From NCBI GenBank assembly GCA_016714025.1, contig JADJOB010000002.1, forward strand, positions 2,450,001-2,514,000: 64,000 nt of DNA. Reading direction: 5' to 3'. Positions 17,751 to 26,332 of this stretch are shown here, one piece after another. Made by a program: the position numbers and the translations under genes. The first letter of the stretch is position 1. Each line of letters starts with the position of its first letter. The notes beneath the pieces are model-generated. The model was not told the origin of the DNA. It did no database searches and saw nothing but the letters and a program-made list of their open reading frames with translations. Source of the stretch: Saprospiraceae bacterium (GTDB lineage: Bacteria; Bacteroidota; Bacteroidia; Chitinophagales; Saprospiraceae).

Positions 17751-18767
17751 TTAATAAATAGGGCATTTTTTATATAATCCAATTGGTTCAATTCCTTTAA
17801 AAATATATTGAACTGCAATTTCAGGTCCGCCCCGGCTATTTGTAGCTGTTTTAAAATCAGAAGTGGTGATATCATATGATCCAGAAATCATCCAATTATT
17901 GTATTCAAATCCAAGCATTGGAAAATAAGCATCATCTAAACGAATTCCGCAACCAGCTAACAAATTAAACTTAGAACCTGGCTTTTGATTGATATAAAAT
18001 CGGATTAAACCAGTCCCTAATTTTTCTTCATAAGCGTCCTGTTTTTGAAATTCACCATTTAGTAATAGATCCAGATAAGCTCCCAGACCCAGATTTATAC
18101 TTCCATTTAATACGTTCCGCTGAGGCAGTTTAATTTTGTTTTGACTGAGGCCATAGAAAGTTTGATCAGGTTCCAATAGGTGAAAAATTGCAGCTGAAGC
18201 CATTAAGCGAGTACGCTTAGTAAATGAATATTGGTATGCTAATCCACCGGATAAGTCAAAAAACAAATCCCCAGTTGTATTAAAATTTTCATTTGGGGAT
18301 CGATTTTTATCATAATGGTCACCAGTCCATTGACTTCCCCATTTAAGCTTTTCATCTGATAAGCGTCTTTGGCCAATATTGGGGCTCAATCCTAAGATGA
18401 TTAAATGCCCTTTACTTAAAGTTAATCCATAATTCAAACCGATGTTTAAAGAGCTGAGGCTTAATTCAGAGTCTCCTGCCCGATCGTAATCGAAACCGAT
18501 ACCGGCTCCAATATAATCGCCATTTGATTTTAATTTGATCTTACTGTCGTAAAACAAACTAAAACTCATATATGGCACAGGTACAGTTTGCCATTGGTTT
18601 CGGTAATTGGCCGTAATCCGATGATTTCCGTTGTAAAAGCCAGATTGGATCGGATTTTGACTTGGATAATGGTATATAAATTGCGAATAATGAATGTCTT
18701 GTGCTTCAATTTTCGCATAAAAACACATCCAAATACCTATTAAAATACAAATAGGTTTAAAAGGCAT
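17751..18767 (-). CDS. PorP/SprF-family type IX secretion outer-membrane protein (copy A)
   Basis: 338 residues. A signal peptide (CILIGIWMCFYAKIEAQ) precedes DIHYSQFIYHYPSQNP, the PorP/SprF mature N-terminus. Barrel strands follow, including NYRNQWQ, FDYDRAGDSELSLSSLNIGL, LFFDLSGGLAY and the block SGSYDITTSDFKTATNSRGG that also occurs in the other copy. It is the first gene of the upstream cassette, so the 230-base gap upstream (18768-18997) should hold its promoter. I found no exact TAnnTTTG on the minus strand there. Confidence 0.88.
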   Translation of the reverse strand: MPFKPICILIGIWMCFYAKIEAQDIHYSQFIYHYPSQNPIQSGFYNGNHRITANYRNQWQTVPVPYMSFSLFYDSKIKLKSNGDYIGAGIGFDYDRAGDSELSLSSLNIGLNYGLTLSKGHLIILGLSPNIGQRRLSDEKLKWGSQWTGDHYDKNRSPNENFNTTGDLFFDLSGGLAYQYSFTKRTRLMASAAIFHLLEPDQTFYGLSQNKIKLPQRNVLNGSINLGLGAYLDLLLNGEFQKQDAYEEKLGTGLIRFYINQKPGSKFNLLAGCGIRLDDAYFPMLGFEYNNWMISGSYDITTSDFKTATNSRGGPEIAVQYIFKGIEPIGLYKKCPIY

Positions 18768-18997
18768 AATTAATTGTATATTAATTAGTTAATAAATTTT
18801 GAGCAAATGAATATTGAAATAAAAACGGAGTGTTATGGAGATTAATCCCATTAGGACTAGCAATATTATGAGATTTAGGACAAATATTCAAACATATTTT
18901 GATTTATTTTATATATTATATTAAAATTTTTCTTAATATTTGTTAATTCAACCAAGATATACTCTTATGGGTTTAGAAAACACAATCAAGTAAATCG

Positions 18998-20479
18998 ATG
19001 AAACCAGTCTACAATGCCATACAATTAAAGGCATGGGATCAATACACTATTGAAAATGAACCCATTAAGTCAATTGCCTTAATGGAACGCGCAGCAGATT
19101 GTTTTGTAAATTGGATGATTTCCTCTTTTAATTGCGCAGATCCAGTAATTGTAGTTTGTGGTAATGGCAATAATGGCGGGGACGGTTTGGCCATTGTAAG
19201 AAAATTGCAATCATTCAATTTTAAGGTTCATATTGTTTGTATTAAAATAACTGCTAATAACTCAGCTGATTATGATATTAATCTAGCTCGTTTGGAAAGT
19301 GGGTTGCTTTCTCAGTTTGTTAATCCGGACAGCCTTGAAGAGCTTCTAACCCAGGCTAAAAATCCAATTCTTATCGATGCATTGCTAGGATACGGAATGG
19401 GTCGGAGCCTTTCAAGTGAACTGGCAGCAGTTATTAAACGGATGAATGCTGTGAAAGCAACCAAAATTTCCATAGACCTCCCTTCAGGTTTATATTCAGA
19501 CAAGATGAATGATTCAATCTGTATTCATGCGGATTTTACATTTACCTTTCAAGTGCCGAAACTCAGTCAATTAATTGCAGATACTGGAATTCATTGTGGA
19601 AAGTTAATTATTGGAGATATCAAATTAAGCCGAGGTTTTATAGCGTATAACCAAACTGAATTTTTCTTTATAGAGTTGGATGATATTAGGAATATTTTCA
19701 AAAGCAGAAATCAGTTTGCCTATAAAAATCAATTTGGACATTGCTTGTTAGTTGGAGGATCTTTTGAAATGCCAGGTGCGATCCTGCTTAGTGCTGAAGC
19801 AGCTTTGCGCAGTGGAACCGGTTTAATTTCAGTAAGTACGGTAGCATCCAATCGCGACTTGTTGCTTTTGAAATTGCCGGAAGTTCAATTTGTCAGTTCA
19901 TCTAACATGGAGCTTTCTAAATACAAATCCTTATTAATAGGACCTGGTATGGGGCGCACAATAGAAAGCCAGAATCTATTATATGAAATGCTAAATCTAA
20001 ATATTTTAAATCTGGTTCTGGATGCAGATGCCCTCAACATGATAGCTGAAAACCATTGGCAACATTTATTGACTCCAAATACGATCATAACACCTCACAT
20101 AGGTGAATTTGATCGTTTGTTTGGTAAGTCAGTAAATGGATTTGAACGTATTGAAAAAGCCAAAGAAATGGCTTCAAAATATTCTATTTATATCGTATTA
20201 AAAGGAAAATATACTGCAATCTGTACACCTCAACACAAAGTATATTTTAATAGCAGTGGAAATGCAGGATTGGCAAAAGCAGGAAGTGGCGATGTATTGG
20301 CGGGTATATTAGTTTCCTTGTTGTCTCAATCTTATAGTTTTGAAGAGGCATGTTTACTGGGTGTTTATTTACATGGATTGAGTGCAGATATTTGTGCAAA
20401 GACCCTGGCAGAAGAGTCGATGACCCCTTCAGATGTTATTTCTCATTTATCCCAGGCATTTAAAGCGCTCAGATTGTGA
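18998..20479 (+). CDS. nnrDE: Bifunctional NAD(P)HX epimerase / ADP-dependent NAD(P)HX dehydratase
   Basis: 493 residues, the full length of the fused enzyme that repairs hydrated NADH and NADPH. The N-terminal epimerase (YjeF_N, about 1-215) shows VVCGNGNNGGDGLAIVRKL and DALLGYGMGR. The C-terminal kinase-fold dehydratase (about 230-490) shows GHCLLVGGSFEMPGAI, LIGPGMGR, LDADALN, TPHIGEF and the nucleotide/catalytic AKAGSGDVLAGI. It overlaps the sirtuin gene by four bases (GTGA), so the two are probably translationally coupled. This links NAD repair and NAD-consuming deacylation. Confidence 0.95.
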   Translation: MKPVYNAIQLKAWDQYTIENEPIKSIALMERAADCFVNWMISSFNCADPVIVVCGNGNNGGDGLAIVRKLQSFNFKVHIVCIKITANNSADYDINLARLESGLLSQFVNPDSLEELLTQAKNPILIDALLGYGMGRSLSSELAAVIKRMNAVKATKISIDLPSGLYSDKMNDSICIHADFTFTFQVPKLSQLIADTGIHCGKLIIGDIKLSRGFIAYNQTEFFFIELDDIRNIFKSRNQFAYKNQFGHCLLVGGSFEMPGAILLSAEAALRSGTGLISVSTVASNRDLLLLKLPEVQFVSSSNMELSKYKSLLIGPGMGRTIESQNLLYEMLNLNILNLVLDADALNMIAENHWQHLLTPNTIITPHIGEFDRLFGKSVNGFERIEKAKEMASKYSIYIVLKGKYTAICTPQHKVYFNSSGNAGLAKAGSGDVLAGILVSLLSQSYSFEEACLLGVYLHGLSADICAKTLAEESMTPSDVISHLSQAFKALRL

Positions 20480-21174
20480 AAGCCAAATTGGTTGTCTTAA
20501 CTGGAGCAGGAATCAGTGCGGAAAGTGGCATTAAAACATTTCGCGATGCTGGTGGCCTCTGGGAAGGACATAATGTGATGGAAGTTGCAAGTATTGAAGG
20601 ATGGTATAATAACTATCCCTTGGTACTGGACTTTTACAACCAGCGCAGAAAGCAATTATTAAATTCAGAGCCCAATATGGGTCATTTGATTTTGAAGGAA
20701 TTGGAACGTTATTTTGATGTTTGCATTATTACTCAAAATGTGGATGACTTGCATGAAAGAGCAGGCAGCAATAATATTTTACATCTTCATGGAGAACTTC
20801 TAAAATCGCGAAGCACAAGTGATTCATCTTTAATTTATACATGTACTCAGGATATTTTACCTGGAGACGTTTGTGAAAAAGGGTCCCAATTGCGACCACA
20901 CATCGTTTGGTTTGGGGAAGAGGTTCCACTGATCCCTTTGGCAATAAATAAAATAAGAAATGCAGACTTAGTAATCATCGTTGGAACATCTTTGCAGGTT
21001 TACCCTGCTGCCGGATTAGTAGCCTATGTAAAACCATTAACGAAAATCTATTATGTTGATCCAAAGCCAAGCTTGAATTATGAAATTTCAAAACATAAAT
21101 CACTGGAAATTATTCAAGAAATTGCAAGCCGAGGTTTGGAAATTATATTTCAACGGATTACTCAAAAAAATTAA
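20476..21174 (+). CDS. cobB: NAD-dependent protein deacylase, Sir2 family
   Basis: 232 residues from a GTG that overlaps the previous stop. NAD-binding GAGISAESGIKTFRD is at residues 8-22. YNQRRKQL has the Tyr-x-x-Arg pair of class III (SIRT5-like) deacylases that accept succinyl or malonyl lysine. ITQNVDDLHERAG and the catalytic His in LHLHGEL follow, then LRPHIVWFGEEVP and IVGTSLQVYPAAGL. Only two of the four usual zinc cysteines remain in the small domain (the region YTCTQDILPGDVCEKG), a loss I recall from other Bacteroidota sirtuins. It converges on the receptor gene with a 4-base overlap. Confidence 0.9.
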   Translation: MKAKLVVLTGAGISAESGIKTFRDAGGLWEGHNVMEVASIEGWYNNYPLVLDFYNQRRKQLLNSEPNMGHLILKELERYFDVCIITQNVDDLHERAGSNNILHLHGELLKSRSTSDSSLIYTCTQDILPGDVCEKGSQLRPHIVWFGEEVPLIPLAINKIRNADLVIIVGTSLQVYPAAGLVAYVKPLTKIYYVDPKPSLNYEISKHKSLEIIQEIASRGLEIIFQRITQKN

Positions 21175-24047
21175 AATCTGCGTTCCTCCCATCGCCCCAT
21201 TCGCTCGCGTTCCCGATCAGGTGCAAATTGTGTAGAAGGCTTTTTACCGGAATTGTAATTTTTAATATTATAAGTGAATGACAGCAACAAAAATCTTTTC
21301 ACACTATTGCTTCTGGCATCCTCTATATATGAATCAGATACAATTTGCTGGATATTTTCATTTTGATTAAGTAAATCGTTAATTCCCAGAGAAATTTCTC
21401 CTCGCTTGTTTTTAAAGACTTTCATGCCAAAGGCAAGGTTTATTAAATTTATTGTTTCATTTTGGCTGTTAGTAATGGTTTGATTTGATTTTGAATTAAA
21501 ATCTCCTCTAAAAACAAAATCACCGTAAAACTGCCATGCAAGTCTTAGTTTATTATCAAAATAAAAATAACGATCATTTGAGTTTTGTGAAGCGTAGGTA
21601 TTAAACGTAGGCCTAAATTGAAAACCAAAATCTAATTTGGGGCCCACATTACTAGAGAGGCCAAGACCGCCAGAAACTGTATTTTGCTTAGAGTTATATT
21701 TTAGGGAATCAATCCATCCAGGTGTTAGTGTGTATTGATAAGATCCATCTATTGAAAGATTGCATTTAATATAAGGAATTGGAAGGCTGTATGTAAAAAA
21801 GCACCTCCCTTGGTATGAATTTCCGTTGTTTTCCGGAATGCTTAATTGGCTACCAATTGGAACGTTGATGATATTAAATATGGGATGCGATCTGCTTCTT
21901 ATAAATAAATGATTTGTAATGTAATCTTGGGTAATTGACCCAAACAAAGCGACAAAAAATACACTTGCATCTTTATTGGAGCTGGTATAACGCAAACTGA
22001 TATTGTGACTTGTTGTTTGATCTAAATTTGGATTTCCAGTACTTAAGTGAACTGGATTTGTATTATTTATTACATTTTGCAATTGGCTCACACTTGGCAA
22101 TTGCGTATTGCTCCGGTAGTTAAATTGCAAGGTTTTGTTTCGATTGATTGTGTACCGAAGGAATGCAGATGGAAGTACATTGTTAAAGTAACTCGTATTG
22201 ATTTTATCAATGGGAATTAATTGCTCATTTCTAATTCGACTTAATTGATAATTTACTCTAATATTGATATTAAGTTTTTGTTCCTTGTTGAATTGATATC
22301 CAATTCCAGGAGTATGAGAATCTGTTTTAGATATAAAATGATTCGATAATTTTGAATTAAATTGTTTTGTAAGTCCGTCCTGAAATGGAATATCAAAAGT
22401 TTTAAGATCACTTTCTTCCCGTTGGATTGCTTGTCGGTAATTTAGTGAAATGGATTGCCTTGAGTTTATAGGCTCCGTATATTCCAAACTAGAATTTAGT
22501 CCCCATTTGTCTGTTTCATTCTCAGATTGCTGATTAATGGTATCTATAAAATTTCTGTTTTTATTAAGGTATTCAGTGAAGTTTTGCAGCGTGTTATTTT
22601 CATTTTTTGGAGCCAAGGATTGTCCAAATTCAATGGAAATGGTTCTGCCCGTTTTATTAAATTTATGCCTAAATAAAATCGAGTTGTTAAAATTTATTCC
22701 CGAGTTATCGATTTGCTGCACAGCTTCGCTTGAATTTGTTAGCGTATCTCTAATTAATGTTTTGGAATTTAATTCAGAAACACTTTTGTTTGATTGAAGG
22801 GTCAATCGAGGTCTAAAAACAAATGAATTGAAACTATCTAATTTGTATTCTATACGAGCGTTTAATCGATGATTTTGATTTGTAGGTTTGGATGTGCCCG
22901 TTTCAAAATATTGTTGATTAAGTTTGCCGTCTTCCAAATAGTCACGGCTTAATTCATTTTGAATGCGATTGGTGTTATTATTATAAAAGTATGAAAAATT
23001 TAAATCTAATTTTGAGTTTAAAATATCAGTAAAATTAATACCAATGGCATGAGATTTTGCTATGCCACCAGATTGTGGTACTAAAAAATCACCGGGACCT
23101 CCTGAATTAGATCCTCTGGAATCTCTACCGCCCGGAGGTCTTTGAAAATTTGCAGAACCTCCTCCTCTGTTTCTTGAATTCCCGGTATTTCCAACAACAC
23201 TTAGAATGTCGTCGATGGAAAAATTTTGAACATTAATATTATTTGACATTCCGATTAAACTAATTCTCCTGGAGCCATCAAATAAATTGTAGTTCGCTCC
23301 CATTTGATATTTGTCAGGAATACCATAGCCAGCGTACGCTTTGCCAAATTGCCCGTTATTTAATCCGGTTTTCGTTACGATATTTATAGTTTTAACTGTA
23401 TTGCCATCATTAATTCCAGTAAATTGACTTTGCTCACTTAATTGGTCAAAAATTTGGACCTTATCAATTAAATCAGCAGGTAAATTTTTTAGAGATAAAT
23501 TGGGATCGCTTCCAAAAAAAGGTTTCCCGTCTACCAGTATTTGTTTAACATCATCTCCCTGAGCCTTAATAACACCATTTTCTTTAGTAATGGTTGGAAC
23601 TTTGTCAACCAATTGATCTGCTGAAGCATCGTCCATAGTTTTAAATGAACTTGCATCAAATTGGAGAGTATCGTTCTTAACTTTTGCGATTGACTTTTTA
23701 TCTTTTACAGTTACTTCTGAGAGTTGTTCCCTTTTAGTAATTAAATAGAACAATTTTAATTGATTTGAGCTGCTGTCAACATAAAATACCTCATTTAATG
23801 GCTCGTATCCAAGTTGACGGGCTTTAAGGGTATAGGAGCCGGCTGCTAAATTTTGAAATTTAAAAATTCCAATTGAATCTGATTCTACTTGGTGGCGAAT
23901 TCTACCATTTTCAGAACTAATATGAATTTGAATATGACTAAGTTCCTTACCATTTTCATCTAAAAGTTGTCCATTAAATTCGAATGATTGTGCTAAAATC
24001 CACTGATTTAAACAAAGTAGTAAAATGATATAGGAAATTCTTTTCAT
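21171..24047 (-). CDS. TonB-dependent receptor-like outer-membrane barrel with CRD domain
   Basis: 958 residues. A signal peptide (1-19) is followed by a carboxypeptidase regulatory-like domain (about 21-110; FEFNGQLLDENGKELSHIQI, LAAGSYTLKARQLGYE). A plug domain (about 125-235) contains LVDKVPTITKENGVI and QILVDGKPFFGSDP. A large barrel related to OMP_b-brl_3 completes it. A Gly/Arg/Ser-rich insert (about residues 290-322, RNRGGGSANFQRPPGG and SRGSNSGGPG) interrupts the barrel. The tail is strongly charged (DRERERMGRWEERRF). No TonB box was identified. It is the last gene of the five-gene CotH run, 45 bases after the TolC-like gene. Substrate unknown. Confidence 0.82.
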   Translation of the reverse strand: MKRISYIILLLCLNQWILAQSFEFNGQLLDENGKELSHIQIHISSENGRIRHQVESDSIGIFKFQNLAAGSYTLKARQLGYEPLNEVFYVDSSSNQLKLFYLITKREQLSEVTVKDKKSIAKVKNDTLQFDASSFKTMDDASADQLVDKVPTITKENGVIKAQGDDVKQILVDGKPFFGSDPNLSLKNLPADLIDKVQIFDQLSEQSQFTGINDGNTVKTINIVTKTGLNNGQFGKAYAGYGIPDKYQMGANYNLFDGSRRISLIGMSNNINVQNFSIDDILSVVGNTGNSRNRGGGSANFQRPPGGRDSRGSNSGGPGDFLVPQSGGIAKSHAIGINFTDILNSKLDLNFSYFYNNNTNRIQNELSRDYLEDGKLNQQYFETGTSKPTNQNHRLNARIEYKLDSFNSFVFRPRLTLQSNKSVSELNSKTLIRDTLTNSSEAVQQIDNSGINFNNSILFRHKFNKTGRTISIEFGQSLAPKNENNTLQNFTEYLNKNRNFIDTINQQSENETDKWGLNSSLEYTEPINSRQSISLNYRQAIQREESDLKTFDIPFQDGLTKQFNSKLSNHFISKTDSHTPGIGYQFNKEQKLNINIRVNYQLSRIRNEQLIPIDKINTSYFNNVLPSAFLRYTINRNKTLQFNYRSNTQLPSVSQLQNVINNTNPVHLSTGNPNLDQTTSHNISLRYTSSNKDASVFFVALFGSITQDYITNHLFIRSRSHPIFNIINVPIGSQLSIPENNGNSYQGRCFFTYSLPIPYIKCNLSIDGSYQYTLTPGWIDSLKYNSKQNTVSGGLGLSSNVGPKLDFGFQFRPTFNTYASQNSNDRYFYFDNKLRLAWQFYGDFVFRGDFNSKSNQTITNSQNETINLINLAFGMKVFKNKRGEISLGINDLLNQNENIQQIVSDSYIEDARSNSVKRFLLLSFTYNIKNYNSGKKPSTQFAPDRERERMGRWEERRF

Positions 24048-24092
24048 AGGGTCACTTGGTACACTTTAAATACAATTTACTTTTTACTTTGT

Positions 24093-25319
24093 TTAAAACT
24101 CAATAAATGGATATTCCAAGTAATAACGGTCTGGGTTATTATACAATGTCTTGCTTATATAAATGATTTGGATATATAATTGTATAATGTCATTTCGAAT
24201 CGCTATTTGATCTATATTAATTTTCGCCAACTCCTGTCGAATTTCTGCAATGAAAACAGGATCGCTTAATTCAGAAGATGCCAGTGTATCTGGATTAAAT
24301 TTTTTTAAAATAAACCGTTGATTTTCTACTAAATTATCGTATGAAGCAATCAACTGATAAAGTTGGTTCTTTAATTCAACCAATTTTAGTTCCGCATCAT
24401 CATTTTCTTGCAATTGCTCTAAACTTAGGTTTAGTCGTTTGATTTCATATTCATCTTTGATTTTTTGATTGCTTCTCATCATTGGAATACGAAAACCTGC
24501 CCCAACGGTAAGTTTTTGATTTACAAGGTTACTTGGATCATCGTGATAATGAATTTGTAAATAATCTAATTTTTTAGTTGCTTCTCGAATTTCTTGCTTA
24601 TATTCTAATTGCTGTTTATTTAGCTCATTTAAATAGAGTGAATTGTTGAAATTTGCAATTTCTAATTGGTTCGTTACTTTCAAAATATCTTCATTTGAAA
24701 TTAGCTTATTAAATAGTAAATCCAGATTATGATTTAATAGGCTATCATTTTGCAGGATACTTTGCTTGTTGCTTAAGTCATTAAATTCATTTTTAGCATT
24801 TAATAATTTAAGATTTAAATCTAAGTGTTTTTCAAAGTTGATATTTGAAACAATTCCAGATTTATAATTCAATATATCCAATTGCTTTTCAATGCTCTTT
24901 ATATATTGATCCTGCGCATTTTTTAACAATAACACACCGAGCAATTTGGTAACAACTTTATATTTTTTATATAATTGACTTGTGTAGAGAATTTTCTTTT
25001 TAATTTGCCACTCTTCTTGTTCAAGCTTGTTTATTTTGTTTTGGTAATTATTATAGCTGATGCTATTTGTTTGAGCTCTTAAACTATATTCCTGTCGATT
25101 TAACTTAAATTCATCTGTTTCAGTTCGGAGACTAAGTCTGGAAATAAATGGCTTATGTAATCTTGAGGTATTATAAAAATTAATAATGCTATCAATTACA
25201 TTTTCAGTTTTAGAATTACTAGATTTTAAATAATCAAATATTGGGTTTTGTGAATTTAGTTTTAAATTAAATAGAATCAATAGAATTATAAAGTAAATTT
25301 TGCAGAACGCAGTAGTCAT
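24093..25319 (-). CDS. TolC-like outer-membrane efflux family protein (divergent)
   Basis: 408 residues with a signal peptide (IYFIILLILFNLKLNSQ). The rest is mostly long charged helices (for example NKINKLEQEEWQIKKKILY, LEQLQENDDAELKLVELKNQ), the alpha-barrel/coiled-coil pattern of TolC-family proteins. The segment VGAGFRIPMMRSNQKIKDEYE resembles the short beta segment plus helix that recurs in this family. No strong family motif was seen, so the call leans on architecture and on the HlyD-like gene five bases upstream. Within the CotH operon it may form the outer channel of an envelope-spanning complex. Confidence 0.55.
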   Translation of the reverse strand: MTTAFCKIYFIILLILFNLKLNSQNPIFDYLKSSNSKTENVIDSIINFYNTSRLHKPFISRLSLRTETDEFKLNRQEYSLRAQTNSISYNNYQNKINKLEQEEWQIKKKILYTSQLYKKYKVVTKLLGVLLLKNAQDQYIKSIEKQLDILNYKSGIVSNINFEKHLDLNLKLLNAKNEFNDLSNKQSILQNDSLLNHNLDLLFNKLISNEDILKVTNQLEIANFNNSLYLNELNKQQLEYKQEIREATKKLDYLQIHYHDDPSNLVNQKLTVGAGFRIPMMRSNQKIKDEYEIKRLNLSLEQLQENDDAELKLVELKNQLYQLIASYDNLVENQRFILKKFNPDTLASSELSDPVFIAEIRQELAKINIDQIAIRNDIIQLYIQIIYISKTLYNNPDRYYLEYPFIEF

Positions 25320-25324
25320 ATTAA

Positions 25325-26320
25325 CTATTTTAATAGTTGAATTTTGACTTTTTCTCCTTGCATGAAAATATTATCAGCTGGAATTTTAATTTGTACTTCC
25401 CTGCCCCAGGCACGTAATTCTGGAATCTTTTTTAAGCGCTCAGGCAATGGACTTACCCTGGTTCCTAAATTAGAAACTTTTCCCGGCACCTTATATTCTG
25501 GATTACTAAGCGAACTAATACTAAGTGAATCGCCTTCTGCAAGAGTTGTCAATTGCCTGTCGCCAATATAACTGGTAACGATGTATGGATGGGTTCCATA
25601 GATTTTTAAAATGCTGTTGTATGACTGAATTTTATCTCCTAAATTATAATCCAATTGTCCGATAATACCGGTTTCAGGAGCTAACAATACCGCATTTAAT
25701 TTCATTTTATCTAAAACAGTAATCTCATTTTTTATTTTTAATATTCTTACCAAATTGGCGGACTCACTTACCTTCATTTCATTAATTAAATTTTTTATCC
25801 TGAGATTTGTTTCAGCGTTTTCAGTTTTTTCTTTTTGATTTAATGCTTCTTTTAATAATTGATACTTTTTATGGAATTCTTGTAAGCCAATTTCAGAACT
25901 TACACTTTGCAAAAGCTTTAACTGAAGTTCTTTTTCATGTTCTAATTCTAATCGTTTAGCCTGATACGTTTCATAGGTTGCGTGTAATTTATTTTGCAAT
26001 AAACTTAATTCGCTGCGATTGATTTCAAGATTAACCTGATTTCGTTTTTCTAATTCTAATTTTTCATATTCGAGATTCTGTTTTTGGCGTTCCTGGTCCA
26101 ATCTGCTGTATATTAAAAGTGTATCCCCAAGTTTTACAGATTCCCCGAGTGTTTTATAGATTTTAATTACTTCAATCGGATAATCTAAATTAATATTTCG
26201 AATTTGATTTTCTGCTATACCAAAAAACTCATTGTTCGTTTGTAGTTTATTTTTTATTAGCGGTAAAAACATTAGAATACCTGCTAATGCAATTAAGTAT
26301 ATGTAGTTGAACCGTTGCAA
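25325..26320 (-). CDS. HlyD/AcrA-like periplasmic adaptor (membrane fusion protein)
   Basis: 331 residues starting at a TTG. An in-frame TAA four codons upstream rules out an earlier start. An N-terminal membrane anchor (YIYLIALAGILMFLPLI) leads into a lipoyl-like half (YKTLGESVKLGDTLLIY) and a long coiled-coil hairpin (about 70-205; LEYEKLELEKRNQVNLEINR). The second lipoyl half is LLAPETGIIGQLDYNLGDKI, and a beta-barrel domain follows (SYIGDRQLTTLAEGDSLSIS). It lies between CotH and the TolC-like gene. No inner-membrane pump of ABC, RND or MFS type is encoded nearby, so its inner partner may be the DUF4956 protein. Confidence 0.8.
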   Translation of the reverse strand: MQRFNYIYLIALAGILMFLPLIKNKLQTNNEFFGIAENQIRNINLDYPIEVIKIYKTLGESVKLGDTLLIYSRLDQERQKQNLEYEKLELEKRNQVNLEINRSELSLLQNKLHATYETYQAKRLELEHEKELQLKLLQSVSSEIGLQEFHKKYQLLKEALNQKEKTENAETNLRIKNLINEMKVSESANLVRILKIKNEITVLDKMKLNAVLLAPETGIIGQLDYNLGDKIQSYNSILKIYGTHPYIVTSYIGDRQLTTLAEGDSLSISSLSNPEYKVPGKVSNLGTRVSPLPERLKKIPELRAWGREVQIKIPADNIFMQGEKVKIQLLK

Positions 26321-26332
26321 ATAGTATGTTTG

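Noticed and set aside
18768..18997. Possible small gene between the PorP copy A start and nnrDE
   Set aside because: The region has only frames under 20 codons. It is AT-rich and probably holds divergent promoters, but I saw no exact -7 box.
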